The translations under genes and the position numbers were made by a program. This document shows positions 10,561-20,140 of a DNA stretch of 64,000 bases, piece after piece (position 1 is the first letter of the stretch; each line of letters starts with the position of its first letter). The stretch lies in the NCBI RefSeq assembly GCF_023065955.2, contig NW_026623008.1, positions 15,964,501 through 16,028,500 on the forward strand. The letters run 5' to 3'. The notes under the pieces were generated by a model, which saw nothing but the letters and a program-made list of their open reading frames with translations, ran no database searches and was not told the DNA's origin. The stretch is from Ursus arctos (taxonomy: Eukaryota; Chordata; Mammalia; Carnivora; Ursidae).

Positions 10561-10914
10561 ATGTGTCCAAAGAGCTGGAGAAAGAAGACCCAGCGAGGTA
10601 AGAGCAAAAACAAGACGAGGCAAGTCTCAAAGCCAAGTCGGGGAAGCGGGCGGTCGTCCGAGGGTCCCGCCGAGAGGCCAGGAAAGGCGAGGCCTGGGGA
10701 TGGCCAGCGGGGCAGCGTGGAGGCACCGGAGGCCGTGACGGGGGGCGGGGGGGCAGCCTGGGGGGCGGGAGGGACCCTGACTGGAGTGCGGGCTCACGGA
10801 ATGAGGGGAGAGGGACTGTTGACAATGGGTGCGGACAGATCTTTGGGAGCGTGCTGATAAAATAGGAGGCAAGAGATAGGATGGGATGTGGAACTGAGAG
10901 AGCTTCCTAAAATA
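10561..10914. other. CpG-dense unique sequence
   Basis: GC-rich sequence with clustered CpG at about 10620-10800, including a G-rich stretch at 10738-10770 that could form a G-quadruplex. There are open frames on both strands but no recognised protein. It could be L2-derived sequence too diverged to assign, or a small CpG island. AT-rich sequence follows from 10890. Confidence 0.4.
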
Positions 10915-11180
10915 ACAAAATAATAAAAATAATTTTTTTATTCTGGAATAATTTTAAATGAATAGAAGATACCACAGAGTGCTCCCGTAGAGTCTACGCA
11001 GTTTCCCCTGATGCTAACCACTCCCGTGACCACAGTGCATTTGTTAAAACTAGGACATCAGTGCAATACTATTAACCACACTACAGATTTTATTCGGATT
11101 TCACCAGGTTTTCCCCAGATGTCCTTTCTCTGGGGCAGGTATCCGTCCAGGAGACCACAGTGCATTTGGTACAGAGGGAC
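10915..11180 (-). repeat. L1M 3' region fragment, reversed
   Basis: Words typical of the reversed L1M 3' UTR: ttattctggaataatttta, gtttcccctgatgctaacc, caatactattaaccacac and tttattcggatttcaccagg. Ended on the right by the SINE tail. Confidence 0.75.
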
Positions 11181-11469
11181 TTTTTCTTTCTTTCTTTCTT
11201 TCTTTCTTTCTTTTTCTTTCTTTCTTTCTTTCTTTCTTTTTCTTTCTTTCTTTCTTTCTTTTTTCTTTCTTTCTTTTTAAGATTTATTTATTTATTTGAC
11301 AGAAAGAGAGTGTGTGAGCAGGGGGAGGGGCAGAGGGAAAGAACCCCAAGCAGACTCCCTGCTGAGCACAGAGCCTGATGCGAGGCTCAATCCCACGACC
11401 CCAAGATCATGACCTGAGTAGAAATCAAGAGTCGGACGCTCAACTGACGGAGCCACCCAGGCGCCCCTT
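11180..11469 (-). repeat. Carnivore SINEC with long (TTTC)n tail
   Basis: The reversed SINE body occupies about 11279-11469 and ends gagccacccaggcgcccc. Its tail side carries about 95 bases of TTTC/TTTTC units (11183-11278), the complement of the GAAA-type tail expansions common behind Can-SINEs. The polypyrimidine tail is probably length-polymorphic. Confidence 0.93.
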
Positions 11470-12994
11470 TTTTTGTTTTTTGATCGTGGGGTCATTGCTG
11501 CCTGTGTGGGTGCTGATGGGAATGACCTGTTGGGGGGCAGAGAGCTGAGGGTACCGGTAAGTAAAACAGGCTGCTTGCTGGAGTGACGTCCTCCATCGGG
11601 TGCGGGAGGGTGGGAACCAGGGTCCTGACACGCCTGCTGGTTCGGGACTGTCCCCGCATCGTGCAGAGTCCATCCACAAGGAACACGGGTACCACCACGC
11701 ATGTCTGAACGATGCTTCCTGCTTATAACTGCCTCTGCGGGGAAATTCATCTTGGAACCCCTCCTCCCCCCAAGAGAAAAACCACCCCAGAGGTACGGAG
11801 GGGTGCTGGGGAGAGGGTCCCAGACAGGAGCAGGGACTTCCCCGAGGTCCCGTGGTGTCAGCAGTGGAGCCAGGACTCCCAGTCATGGGTCCTGGCTCAG
11901 GGCCGGAGCTGTCAGTCTTCCCTCCGCCGCAGGTGCTCTGTTCTGGGCACCCCAGCGTGGGAAAGGGCAGAGCTGGGGACAAGCCCAGAAAACGAGAGAA
12001 AAGGATTCCTCCCTGGTACACCAGCTCTATCCGCCCGCTCCCTCAGCTCTGTTCACCGCTGGCGCACCAGCCCCGGGACTTGGAAGGTGCCGGGTGTGTA
12101 TGAGGAGCACAGTCCTACGGGAAACGGGCAAGCAGAAGGGGCAGCTTAGGGACACAGAGCCAGGAGGGGTCAGGTGGCAGACCTGGCTGAGGCATGTCTG
12201 AGATACGAGTCCAGGCCTCACTGTGTCCTGGCGAGTGCCGATGGGTGGGTAACCCCAGCCCACCCTCTGCTCCCTCCTTCCTCTGTGCATTACCCAGACT
12301 TGTATGTATAGAGCGAGCTTTGCTGTTCTCAGCCAACGGTATTGATGTCTTCAAGATAAAAGTGAATGAGTGAAAGAATCCTCTTCTGCTCTTTGAGGGG
12401 CGAAGCCCAAAGCCAGCATTGGGATGTTTGGTTGCAGAGATCCAGTTTGCTCACAGCCGGACTGCGGCACCCGAAGCCAGCCTTCTCACACACGTGCGCA
12501 CACGCACGCGGGCACGTTACAACTAGCAGCCCACGTCCTGGTTCCGGAAACTACGATTTCTTCCTAGGACGTAAGTCCACAGTCCTTTCTCTGAAGCTCT
12601 TGGGGGTTTCAGACTTCAGAACGTTTCAGATTTTAGAAGCATCATTCAGTATTTATAGTAATCCCGTGGGGCCTGAGCAGCACTTTGCATGCAAACATAT
12701 TAGTATTTCTGCAGTGAAATGTACACAGAGTCACAGTAAGTGAGAAAAATAAAGACCATAAATAGCCCTTGCGACAGTCCAAGTTGTGTCGTACAGACTC
12801 GCGAGTGAAGTGAAAACTTGGCTTTCGGATCTTCTTGGATTTCAGGATTGCGGGGAAGCAACAGAGGCCCTCTCAGGAGGCCCCCAGCCTGGTGGGCTGG
12901 CCAGCCTGCACACGGGCGGACCCACACGTTTGTGCGTTCCTGATGAATGTCAGGAGACCCGCTCTCCTCGGGGGAAGACATAGGACAGGGGCCT
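11470..12994. other. Gene-free stretch, mostly unassigned
   Basis: Apart from a MIR relic near 11.8 kb I recognise no repeat. Open frames exist on both strands at 11.44-12.2 kb with no recognisable domain. AT-richer sequence at 12550-12770 contains several T-rich words (gtttcagacttcag, gtttcagattttag) that may belong to an old DNA transposon I cannot name. Confidence 0.35.
11815..11900 (-). repeat. MIR SINE core fragment
   Basis: The word order acttccccgaggtcccgtgg then cagtggagccaggact fits the reversed MIR segment (complement of gaccttgggcaagt and of the tRNA-like head). Short and diverged. Confidence 0.5.
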
Positions 12995-13064
12995 GTGTGC
13001 ACACGCAAACACACGCACACATACACACGCATGCACACACGTGTGCCCATACGGGGGGGGGGGG
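12995..13064. repeat. CA-rich tract followed by poly(G)12
   Basis: Imperfect CA/CACG repeats (12995-13045) are followed by twelve G at 13053-13064. Part is alternating purine-pyrimidine. This is similar in kind to the CA/CG plus C-run pair at 355-457. Confidence 0.85.
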
Positions 13065-13589
13065 TGTCTTACCCTTCTGGACCCTTGAGTTTCTCTCAGG
13101 GCTGGAAGGGACCTCAGAGGCATCTCTTGAATCCTCTCGACAACATCCCCACCAAGTGGTCACCCAGTTGCTGCTTCCGAAACTCCTCTGACCCTCAACC
13201 TTCCTTTCAGCCACCCCTTTCCCTCCACTCTGAGCAACACCTTCCTATAGCCTTTGACCTCCTCCTCCTCCTTCGCGAGAGGCTCAGCAGCCCTATAGCT
13301 CTTACTCGTCAGCAGAAGTCCTCGGTGGGACCTGCGAGCATGTTGTGAACCTCGTCCACGTCTGGTTCTGAGAGAGGGATCTAAGCCCCAGCTTCGCTGC
13401 CTCCCAGATTCCAGCCAGCGAGTCTATGAACATGGAGGGCTCCCTGCTGCCTCCCCCCAGATAAAGAGGACTCTGATCAGGCCTGTAGATGCCCCTCCCT
13501 TGGCGTCTTTATTTCTTTTCTATTTCTTTTATCATGAGATATTTTAAATTAAAAAAAAAATTTTTGCCAGCGATTCTGAAAAAGATGGA
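13065..13589. other. Unassigned sequence
   Basis: No gene or repeat that I can name. A CTCCTCCTCCTC patch lies at 13260-13275, and an A/T run (aaattaaaaaaaaaattttt) at about 13545-13566. Confidence 0.3.
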
Positions 13590-14230
13590 TGATTTTTAAA
13601 AACTTCTTACTTTGAGATCATTTGAACTTACAGAAAAGTTGCCAGAGTAGTGCCAAGAGCTCGTGAATATCCTTTATCCATATTCATCTTTTTTTTAAGA
13701 TTTTATTTATTTATTTGAGAGAAAGTGAGCGAGCACAAGCAGGGGAGCGGCAGACAGAGGGAGAGGGACAAGCAGACTCTGTGCTGAGTGGGGAGCCCCA
13801 AGTGGGGCTCCATCCCAGGACCCTGAGATGATGACCTGAGCTGAAGTCAGACGCCCAGCCAGCTGAGGCATTCAGGCGCCCTAATTCATCTTTTGTAACA
13901 TTTTGCCATATTTGCTTTATCCTTCTTTTATGTATATTCATCTTTTCGGAACCATTTGAAAGGAGGCTATGCGAGGTTGCTCTTTGCCTCCATATTTCAG
14001 TGTATATTTCTAAGAATAAAAATCTTCTCTTAGACAACCACAGAACGCAGTTAACACAAACCAGAAAATTTAACATCAACACAATGCTTTAATCGAATCC
14101 ATAGGGGTCCTTTAGGATAGAAGTCACTTTCCTCACAGTTTCTTGGACCGATCGACTGCGTTTGGGGTAAATTCCTGGTGCTGAGCAATGTTAGTCCCAG
14201 TCACGGCCCCCTTGGGTCAGTCTAGACTTG
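13590..14230 (-). repeat. L1M 3' region, reversed, split by a SINE
   Basis: Left part: gaacttacagaaaagttgcc, then agtgccaagagctcgtgaa, a typical reversed L1M 3' UTR order. After the SINE it continues with attttgccatatttgcttta and atatttctaagaataaaaat. AT-rich, ancient. Confidence 0.7.
13690..13881 (-). repeat. Carnivore SINEC, reversed
   Basis: Begins tttttttaagattttatttatttatttgag and ends aggcattcaggcgccct, the complement of the SINEC head with one changed base. The flanking words attcatctttt on both sides are a target-site duplication within the L1M remnant. Confidence 0.93.
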
Positions 14231-14389
14231 AGAAATGAACAATGTTGAGAGTTCTCAAACCATGTGCCACAGAACCCGAGGGGGTTCCACCAGGGGAGGG
14301 AAGGCAGCTCTTTAGCATGGGATTTGTTTGAGAAAAGTATTGAAGAACGAGTATTTTACAAACTTTAAAGAAAAGGAGTGGAAAACTCT
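14231..14389. other. Possible old DNA transposon remnant
   Basis: Words such as ggttctcaaaccatgtgcc-like sequence and gggggttccaccagggg recall non-autonomous hAT elements, but the family is not assignable by eye. Confidence 0.3.
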
Positions 14390-14500
14390 GGTTTCTTCAC
14401 TTTACATTTGAGAGTGGAAGCTTTGGTGAGGTTAAGCAGACCACTCCATGCCACACAGGGAGTGAGCCGCCAGTGAGCAGGGGTCTAAAACCAAGCCATT
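14390..14500 (-). repeat. MIR SINE fragment
   Basis: Reversed MIR: cactttacatttgagagtgg, ggtgaggttaagcagac, cacacagggagtgagccgcc. Confidence 0.6.
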
Positions 14501-14605
14501 TATTCATTCAACCATTTCTCCAACACAGCGGGGAGAGCGGAATGTGCTGCATCCTAGCGTTGCAAAGATGACAAAGACCAGCCCGGCTTCCAGAAGCTTG
14601 TCTGG
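14500..14605 (-). repeat. LINE-2 3' end, reversed
   Basis: The order ttattcattcaaccatttctcc, gcaaagatgacaaagaccag, gcttccagaagcttgtc matches the reversed L2 end (complement of the gtgctcaataaat and catggagctt regions). Confidence 0.5.
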
Positions 14606-14741
14606 CTGAGCCCCCACGAGGCGCTTGTCCCCTCTGCAGCTCTGCAGAGGGGGCTCTGAGCTGACATGCTAGTCCAGGGACCCCAGAGAAGGGAAAATAG
14701 CCCGTGAATCAGCAGGAGCTTTTCCAAGAACAATAGTGTTC

Positions 14742-14820
14742 TTTTAACAAACATTTGTTCTATCAGCAAATTTTTGAACATTCAACAAACATTGGTCCTT
14801 TCAACAAATATTTGTTCGCT
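14742..14820. repeat. Short tandem of ~20-bp CAACAAATATTTGTTC-like units
   Basis: Four imperfect copies follow each other: aacaaacatttgttc, agcaaatttttgaac, aacaaacattggtcc, aacaaatatttgttc. Each is itself close to palindromic. It may have arisen by slippage in an L2 3' end, since the L2 tail contains a similar word. Confidence 0.7.
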
Positions 14821-15099
14821 CGTCAGTGTTGACTCAGTTCCTGCCCTGTGCCTACTGCTGGGTGGGGACCGCAGACACGGTCTGAGGGCCAGGCTAGTCC
14901 TCGGCAAAGGGCGCAGGATGGTAGAGTCTCTTCTTCAGTAGCTCCCTGCCCCTGCCTCTCCCACCCTCGACTGCAGCGGAAGGGACAAGGTGACCCCAGC
15001 TTCTTGCTCCCGCGGGGCTCCCTCCCAAAATTTCCTTTATAACCAAAACCCTTCGTGTTATCGAGGGGGCCCTCCCATCCCTGGGCAACGGGAGCAGAT

Positions 15100-15790
15100 C
15101 CTGCTTTCTAGAGAGCAATTCTTCAAGAATTATTGGAAGTCCCTGAACGGTGCACAACTTCAAGCCAGAGATTCCACTTCCACGAAAATTGAATCTAACG
15201 AACCCATTAGGGGATTGCGGTTTAGCCTCAGGGATTGTTTACAAGAGTGAAAAACTGAAATCAACTTGGATGTCTGCTTGGGGAGGAAAATCATGGCTCA
15301 TGGGTGCCCTGAAAGCAAGATGTCCTGTGACAACAATGGGGAGGGGAGTGTGGAATGCCAGGCAAGAAAGTTCCCAATCTATTAAGACAAAAGAGTTTTC
15401 GAAATAGGACTCACTAGATAATCTTAGTTTTTATGAAATATAGACAGGCATGGAAAAAAGTGTGGTAGGATATACTTTGGAAAAGTTAAAAATTAATTAT
15501 CTCTGTATGGAAGAATCACAAATTAAAAAAAAATTTTTTTTTTCTTGGGGCACCTGGGTGGCTCAGTTAAGCGGCTGCCTTCAGCTTGGGTCATGATCCC
15601 AGGGTGCTGGGATGGAGCCCTGCACAGCAAGGAGCCTGCTTCTCCCTCTGTCTGCTGCTCCCCCTGCTTCTGCTCTCTCTCCCTGTCTCAAATAAATAAA
15701 TAAAATCTTTAAAAAAATTTTTTTTCTTAATTATGCTCCCCTGATTTTCTAAATTTTCTGCAATGAATCTGGATTGGTATTATAATGAGA
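15100..15790 (+). repeat. L1M/HAL1-like LINE 3' end, split by a SINE
   Basis: The left part carries attgtttacaagagtgaaaaac and tcaacttggatgtctgc, degenerate forms of the L1 ORF2/3' UTR words. After the SINE, ttttctgcaatgaatctgg and attataatgagaaag match the LINE 3' terminal part. Orientation is +. Confidence 0.7.
15547..15717 (+). repeat. Carnivore SINEC (short subtype)
   Basis: Head ggggcacctgggtggctcag, then ggtcatgatcccagggtgctgggatgg-type body, CT-rich middle and AATAAATAAATAAAATC tail. Flanked by an A/T-run duplication (aaaaaaattttttttctt-like word on both sides) inside the LINE 3' end. Confidence 0.93.
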
Positions 15791-16635
15791 AAGTAATACA
15801 CAGACGTACAACCATTCTATTAAATTCAATGGAACAGCAGTTATTAATCTTTCCCCTGGTATTTCTTATACGACACTCAGCTGCAAACCTTTATTACAGA
15901 CACGACACCATTTCTAGAAATTCGCCCAAAGAAAACATCTAACCCTCAACCCCAAGTGGCAGTCCCAATGATCACATCAGTCCCGCTGGGTCCTGGGCTT
16001 CATACCCTTGCGTCTCACATGTGCACGCACACGTGTACAGACGATGTGTACACAGATGTGTGTCCTGGGGCTGGGCATGCCGCCAGTGGGTGGCAGAATC
16101 GGGGCTGGGTCGTCTCAAACCCAGAGAAGAGAATGATCTCTGACTAGCAGAGTTAGTTCTTAAAGTTGATTTTTATCTATTCCAGGAGAATGGGCTCACC
16201 TGGACTCTCTCCCCATCCTTTCCCCATACCCCCCCGCCAAATGCACACTCGCACACCCAAAAGACACACATGCAAATAATACGCTCTTAATGGCAATGCC
16301 TGGCTTCTCTTTCTTGGGGAAAAAAGAAAGAAGACAACAGGATTAAAAGATCTCCATGGTGACCTTGTGTCTGCAGAATCCCCACTGGAAGTGCTCCACC
16401 AGGGGCTCATACACAAGGTGTGCTCCCAGAGACACTGCATTTGTGTGTGTAACACCCACGTGCACCTATGCTCTTGGTGGTATCTGTGTGTGTCCACATG
16501 TATGTGCAATGAGGTACCATGAAAAGAGACGATCATATCCAGCTCTGAAGCCCAGCGTTGCTGTAACCTTGTGAATCTGGGGAAGTTGTGGTCTCTCCAA
16601 GCACTGCTCCTCCTGGGAAGGGGGAAGGACGGGCG
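15791..16635. other. Gene-free stretch, possible LINE relic at left
   Basis: Sequence at 15795-15930 (ttctattaaattcaatgg, tttctagaaattcgcccaaag) resembles old L1 DNA. From 15950 on it is unique-looking, with scattered CA/GT words. A purine run (aagaaagaagacaacagg) lies at 16322-16340. No gene seen. Confidence 0.35.
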
Positions 16636-17164
16636 TGGACAAGATTTAAAAATTGTAAAATGCTATCCACATTGCAGGACTCATTACTGTTGCATATATA
16701 TGTGCTCATTTTAAAAAATAATGGGAGATCATCGTAGTCCTAGAATCTGCCTCTCCTTTACCTCTGCCTACTACCGTGGGATGCTCTTACAACACTCTCC
16801 CTGCTCGGTCCCCTCTCTCCTCTGTGCCTGCTTCATGTTAATTGCAAGCATGTTAATTGCAGCGTTTTCAAATCTCGCCTCCGGAAAGGATCCTAGAAGT
16901 TACTCAGTCAAAGAGGCATGAGGGGTTTCTGGTCCAGACAGGGGCCAGCATCAGCAGACCAGGGTGCACACGGGCAGAACCTGCCTGTGGGCATATGGCT
17001 TTGGCCACTGACTTCGGACAGCTCAGGGAGGGCACCCGCTCTGGTTGCTGAGCCAGGGCGGAAGCCTCAAGCAAAGGGAATCAACAGACCCAGGAACTCC
17101 CACTAGCTTGCCCCAGCAACGGGAGGGGCCAGGCCCAGGGGGCCCTGCTGGTGGAGCCGGCCAG
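16636..17164. other. Repeat-poor sequence with 15-bp direct repeat of a GTTAATTGCA word
   Basis: Two adjacent copies of catgttaattgca stand at 16834-16848 and 16849-16863. GTTAAT is the HNF1 half-site and TAATTG a common homeodomain core. The surrounding sequence has no recognised repeat. No gene is seen. Confidence 0.4.
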
Positions 17165-17296
17165 GCTGGGGATTTATGGGCCCCTCTTGGACACGTTAAA
17201 GATCACATTAAGTGCAATAAATGTAGATCACGCTTCTAAATAAGCTGAGATTTATTCCCGGATCCTCTCCACAGGGGCCAGCCCCATAAATCCTGC
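17165..17296. promoter_or_regulatory. Candidate enhancer block with inverted repeat and CDX/HOX-like words
   Basis: An 11-bp perfect inverted repeat GGATTTATGGG (17170-17180) / CCCATAAATCC (17283-17293) bounds a segment that also holds CAATAAA at 17215 and TTTATTC at 17251. TTTATGG/CCATAAA and CAATAAA are the established preference of CDX and posterior HOX proteins. There is no repeat and no open frame. Function is inferred from clustering only, and conservation cannot be checked here. Confidence 0.4.
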
Positions 17297-17519
17297 CCAA
17301 ACCTGTCCCCAGGCCAGGGGATGGGGGAGGGGAGGCAGGGGGGAGGGGCAGTGAGCAGGGTAGCGGTTCCAGGTACCAAAAGGCTGGAGCCGGGAGGAGG
17401 TGGGGGCAAAGACGGGGCCCACGCTGCCTGTCCCCCTCTCACCTGCCCTTCTCACACCAGCAGCCCCCCAGCTGCTCCCTTGATCCCCCCCACCCTACCT
17501 TCTCCTGGCCCCTGCCCGC
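17297..17519. other. GC-rich spacer
   Basis: G-rich then C-rich sequence (17320-17345 G-rich, 17440-17515 C-rich) between the two AT-rich candidate regulatory blocks. No gene or repeat recognised. Confidence 0.35.
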
Positions 17520-17790
17520 GTATGGTCTTGTTACAGACATTAAAACAATAGTGACACTAATGTTGGAAAAAGAAGCTGTAGCTTCTATATGGGAAGCTCA
17601 ATGCCAGCTAAAATTGCCTTTGTCCACAGTGTGGGAGGGCCCCCCATTAAGAAAAAAGTATTGTAGGAAAATGCAAATTTATAGACCAATAAATTAGGGG
17701 ATGATTAGTCACATTGCAATCTTTCTTCAAAGGATTCTTTAAAGGCTGAGCTCGTTCATTTAAGCGTCTGTTTATAGCTCAGTCACTTCC
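17520..17790. promoter_or_regulatory. Candidate enhancer with octamer, C/EBP, SOX and TCF-like words
   Basis: An AT-rich island in GC-rich surroundings. It contains AACAATAG (17544), CTATATGGG (17585), a perfect octamer ATGCAAAT (17671-17678), CAATAAATTAG (about 17687), a perfect ATTGCAAT (17713-17720), TCAAAGG (17727) and TTTAAAGG. No repeat family matches and no frame is open for long. Such density of canonical words in unique DNA is typical of conserved enhancers, but this reading is inference. Confidence 0.45.
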
Positions 17791-18469
17791 AGACTGAGAG
17801 GCTGGGAGGCCCCACGGAGAGCAAGGGAAACTGGGAAGAGGCAGAGAAAAAGCGAGAGGTACCCCCTTCCTTAACCAGCCCGGGGATGAACATCCCGGAA
17901 GGTCATCAGAGTCATCTAGACTGTGTTGATTCGACAAATGTTTGCCCAGCACCTACAGTACGCCAGGGACAGTCTGGCCACCGGGGAGGTGACCAGACAG
18001 GACCCCAGACCCTTGAGGAGTTCACAGGGTGGGGGTGGCGCAGGGAGAGTGACAGTCATCAGATTCACACCAGCTCCCAAGAGACTAGATGCGATTCCCA
18101 GGCCCCTGTTTCTGAGCACAACTGTCGCCAAATGTCAGGGACAGTCCGCGTGCATGACAGCGGAAGGAAGGGTGAATAATAAAGGAGGCGAGTTTTTAGA
18201 AGGAAAACAAATGTAAATGCCATGGTTTCTCCAGCTTTCCCAAAGAACACATACAAAGTTTGGCCTTCATGGAACTAATCGCCCCAGAGTCCTTTGCTTT
18301 GTGACCTGGATCGAGTCCCTCAGTCACTCAGCACCTCGAGCGCCACTGACCACAGGCAGACAGGAAGAGATGAGCTCACGCCCTGGCCACTGGGATCGCT
18401 GAGGAATCGCTTCCAAGGGTGAAGAGAGGCGTGCTGGATCCCCGCCACCCACCATTTGAAGCCGCACAG
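17791..18469. other. Unique-looking sequence, no gene seen
   Basis: No recognised repeat. A possible reversed L2 trace (gattcgacaaatgtttgcccagcacc) lies at 17926-17955, continuing weakly to about 18060. Open frames of 90-odd codons on the + strand have no recognisable features. Confidence 0.35.
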
Positions 18470-18765
18470 GACAGTTTTCCAAGCCCTTCCTGCCTCCCTG
18501 TCTCTGTTCCTGCCGTTCCCTTTGTCATAATGCCCTCTCCCCTCGTCTCTACCTAGCGAACTCCTACTCATCCTGCAAGACCCAACTGTTGCCAAGGACT
18601 GACTGCATTATGCTGTGATTTAGCCATTTGTGTGTCTGCTGCCCCCACTGGACTATAAGCTCCTTGAGGGCAATGGCCAAGTTTTATCGGCCCAAATCTT
18701 AGGGCCAAGCACTGTGCCTGGCACATAGGTGCTGCTCTGTCAATGTTTGTGGAAGGAAGGGCCCA
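18470..18765 (+). repeat. LINE-2 3' end
   Basis: Strong L2 signature: cactggactataagctccttg then gagggcaatggcc, then agcactgtgcctggcacata. The stretch 18614-18728 is nearly repeated at about 19997-20112. Confidence 0.85.
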
Positions 18766-18784
18766 AATTCATTGGACCTGTGAG

Positions 18785-18990
18785 TAACCGTGGTCACCAG
18801 TCATAGTTACCGAGCGTTGAGTGCTCATCGTGTGGTAAGCACCTCCCCTATAACAACCCTTTGAGGGAGGTTTTATGGTCCTTGTTTTATAAGAGGAAAA
18901 AACCTGAGCCTGGAAAGGTTGAGGGTTTGTTTAAATTCAAATAGCTGGTAAATGATAGGGCCCAGGTCTGCTTGGTGACCTATTACCCCC
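18785..18990 (-). repeat. MIR SINE, nearly full length
   Basis: Reversed MIR read in order: tagttaccgagcgttgagtgc, tataacaaccctttgaggga, gttttataagaggaaaaaac, ctgagcctggaaaggttgag, aatagctggtaaatgatagg. Confidence 0.8.
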
Positions 18991-18999
18991 TTACCAGTT

Positions 19000-19225
19000 T
19001 GCCCTCCTAAATTACCTCCTCCCTCTGGTCGGGGATTGCGCTGTGCTCATCTCAGCATGCCCTCCAGGACTGAGAAGAATACGTGCACAGAACTGAATGA
19101 GTGAACGAGTCTGAAACTGCCCTCGTTTTGAAGTCAACACCCCGCGGGCTTAATTCCAGGGTTGTGCCAAACCATATGGGAGCACGAAGCAAAAGGGAAA
19201 ATGTGTACCCCTATATACATAGTTT
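19000..19225. other. Possible L2 3' trace and unassigned sequence
   Basis: Weak + strand L2 tail resemblance at 19060-19110 (aactgaatgagtgaacgag), then unassigned sequence to the SINE. Confidence 0.3.
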
Positions 19226-19237
19226 TAGATAGTTTTT

Positions 19238-19405
19238 TAAAAGATTTTATGTATTTATTGGAGAGAGAGAGAGAGAGAGCAGAGGGAGGGGCAGGGGGAC
19301 AAGCAGACTCCGCACTGAGCAGGGAGCCAGACGCTGGGCTCAGTATCAGCACCCTGACCTGAGCCAAAGGCAGATGCTTCACAGACTGAGCCACCTAGAC
19401 GCCCC
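19238..19405 (-). repeat. Carnivore SINEC, reversed
   Basis: Begins with the tail complement (aaagattttatgtatttattgg) and a (GA)n run from the pyrimidine-rich middle, and ends gagccacctagacgcccc. Perfect 12-bp target-site duplication TAGATAGTTTTT at 19226-19237 and 19406-19417. Confidence 0.95.
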
Positions 19406-19417
19406 TAGATAGTTTTT

Positions 19418-19698
19418 AATAGTTAATTTTTTTTCTAGAACATTAGAGAATATTAAAAGATGGAAAGGGGGCTATCAACAATCACAACATTATTTTAGGT
19501 TTAGATATTTTATTTATACTCAAGCCAGAATTTATGGTAATACTGCTTTCCTGCCTTGAATGGAAACAAACTCATCAATACACGTCAAAATTCAAAATCT
19601 ACTTCTTTGCCGATTTTGTTTTCTATTGAGAGCTGTATGTTACGACATTTAAGAGAAAACTTTGAAAGCATGTTTGATGAGTATAAAACTCTACCAAG
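19418..19698. other. AT-rich unassigned sequence
   Basis: Contains no recognised gene. It may belong to one old interspersed element together with 19894-19995 and 20140-20400, since all three are AT-rich and separated only by younger insertions. Confidence 0.3.
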
Positions 19699-19893
19699 GA
19701 GCACCTGGGTGGCTGAGTCGGTGAAGCGTCTGCCTTCCACTCAAGTCATGATCCTGGGGTTGTGGGATTGAGCCCCGCATTGGGGCCAGCCCAGCGTCTG
19801 GCTTCCTCTGCCTCTGTCCCTCTCCCCCCTGTTCTGCTGCAGTTGGCGTGCTCTCTCTCTCTCTCAGATGAATAAATAAAAAAATCTTTAAAA
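19699..19893 (+). repeat. Carnivore SINEC
   Basis: Head gagcacctgggtggctgag (one G to A change), body with cgtctgccttccactcaag, CT repeat at 19852-19865, and tail aataaataaaaaaatcttt. Near-duplicated flanks ctctaccaa and ctctatcaa. Confidence 0.93.
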
Positions 19894-19995
19894 AATCTCT
19901 ATCAAAAGATCTGAATATAATTCTCAAATATTTAAAACTTAAAATAACACTGTGAGTTTTAATACATCTGCTTTTCAGCTTTTTAATATGCTTTT

Positions 19996-20140
19996 GTTGT
20001 GATTTAGCCATTTGTGTGTTGCTGCCCCCACTGGACTATAAGCTCCTTGGGGGCAGGGGTTAGGTTTTGTTGGCCCGATTCTTAGAGCCAAGCACTGTGC
20101 CTGGTACACAGAAGCTGCGCCGTAATTGCTTAACATTCGG
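19996..20140 (+). repeat. LINE-2 3' end, near-copy of the one at 18.6 kb
   Basis: Shares an unusually long match with 18614-18728, including gtgatttagccatttgtgtg and tgctgcccccactggactat. I estimate roughly 88 % identity over 115 bases, far above what two independent L2 copies usually share. AT-rich non-L2 DNA flanks it on both sides. Confidence 0.85.

Noticed and set aside
14500..14820. CRISPR-like array of 20-bp units
   Set aside because: Only four imperfect near-palindromic units without spacers, in mammalian DNA; not a CRISPR array.
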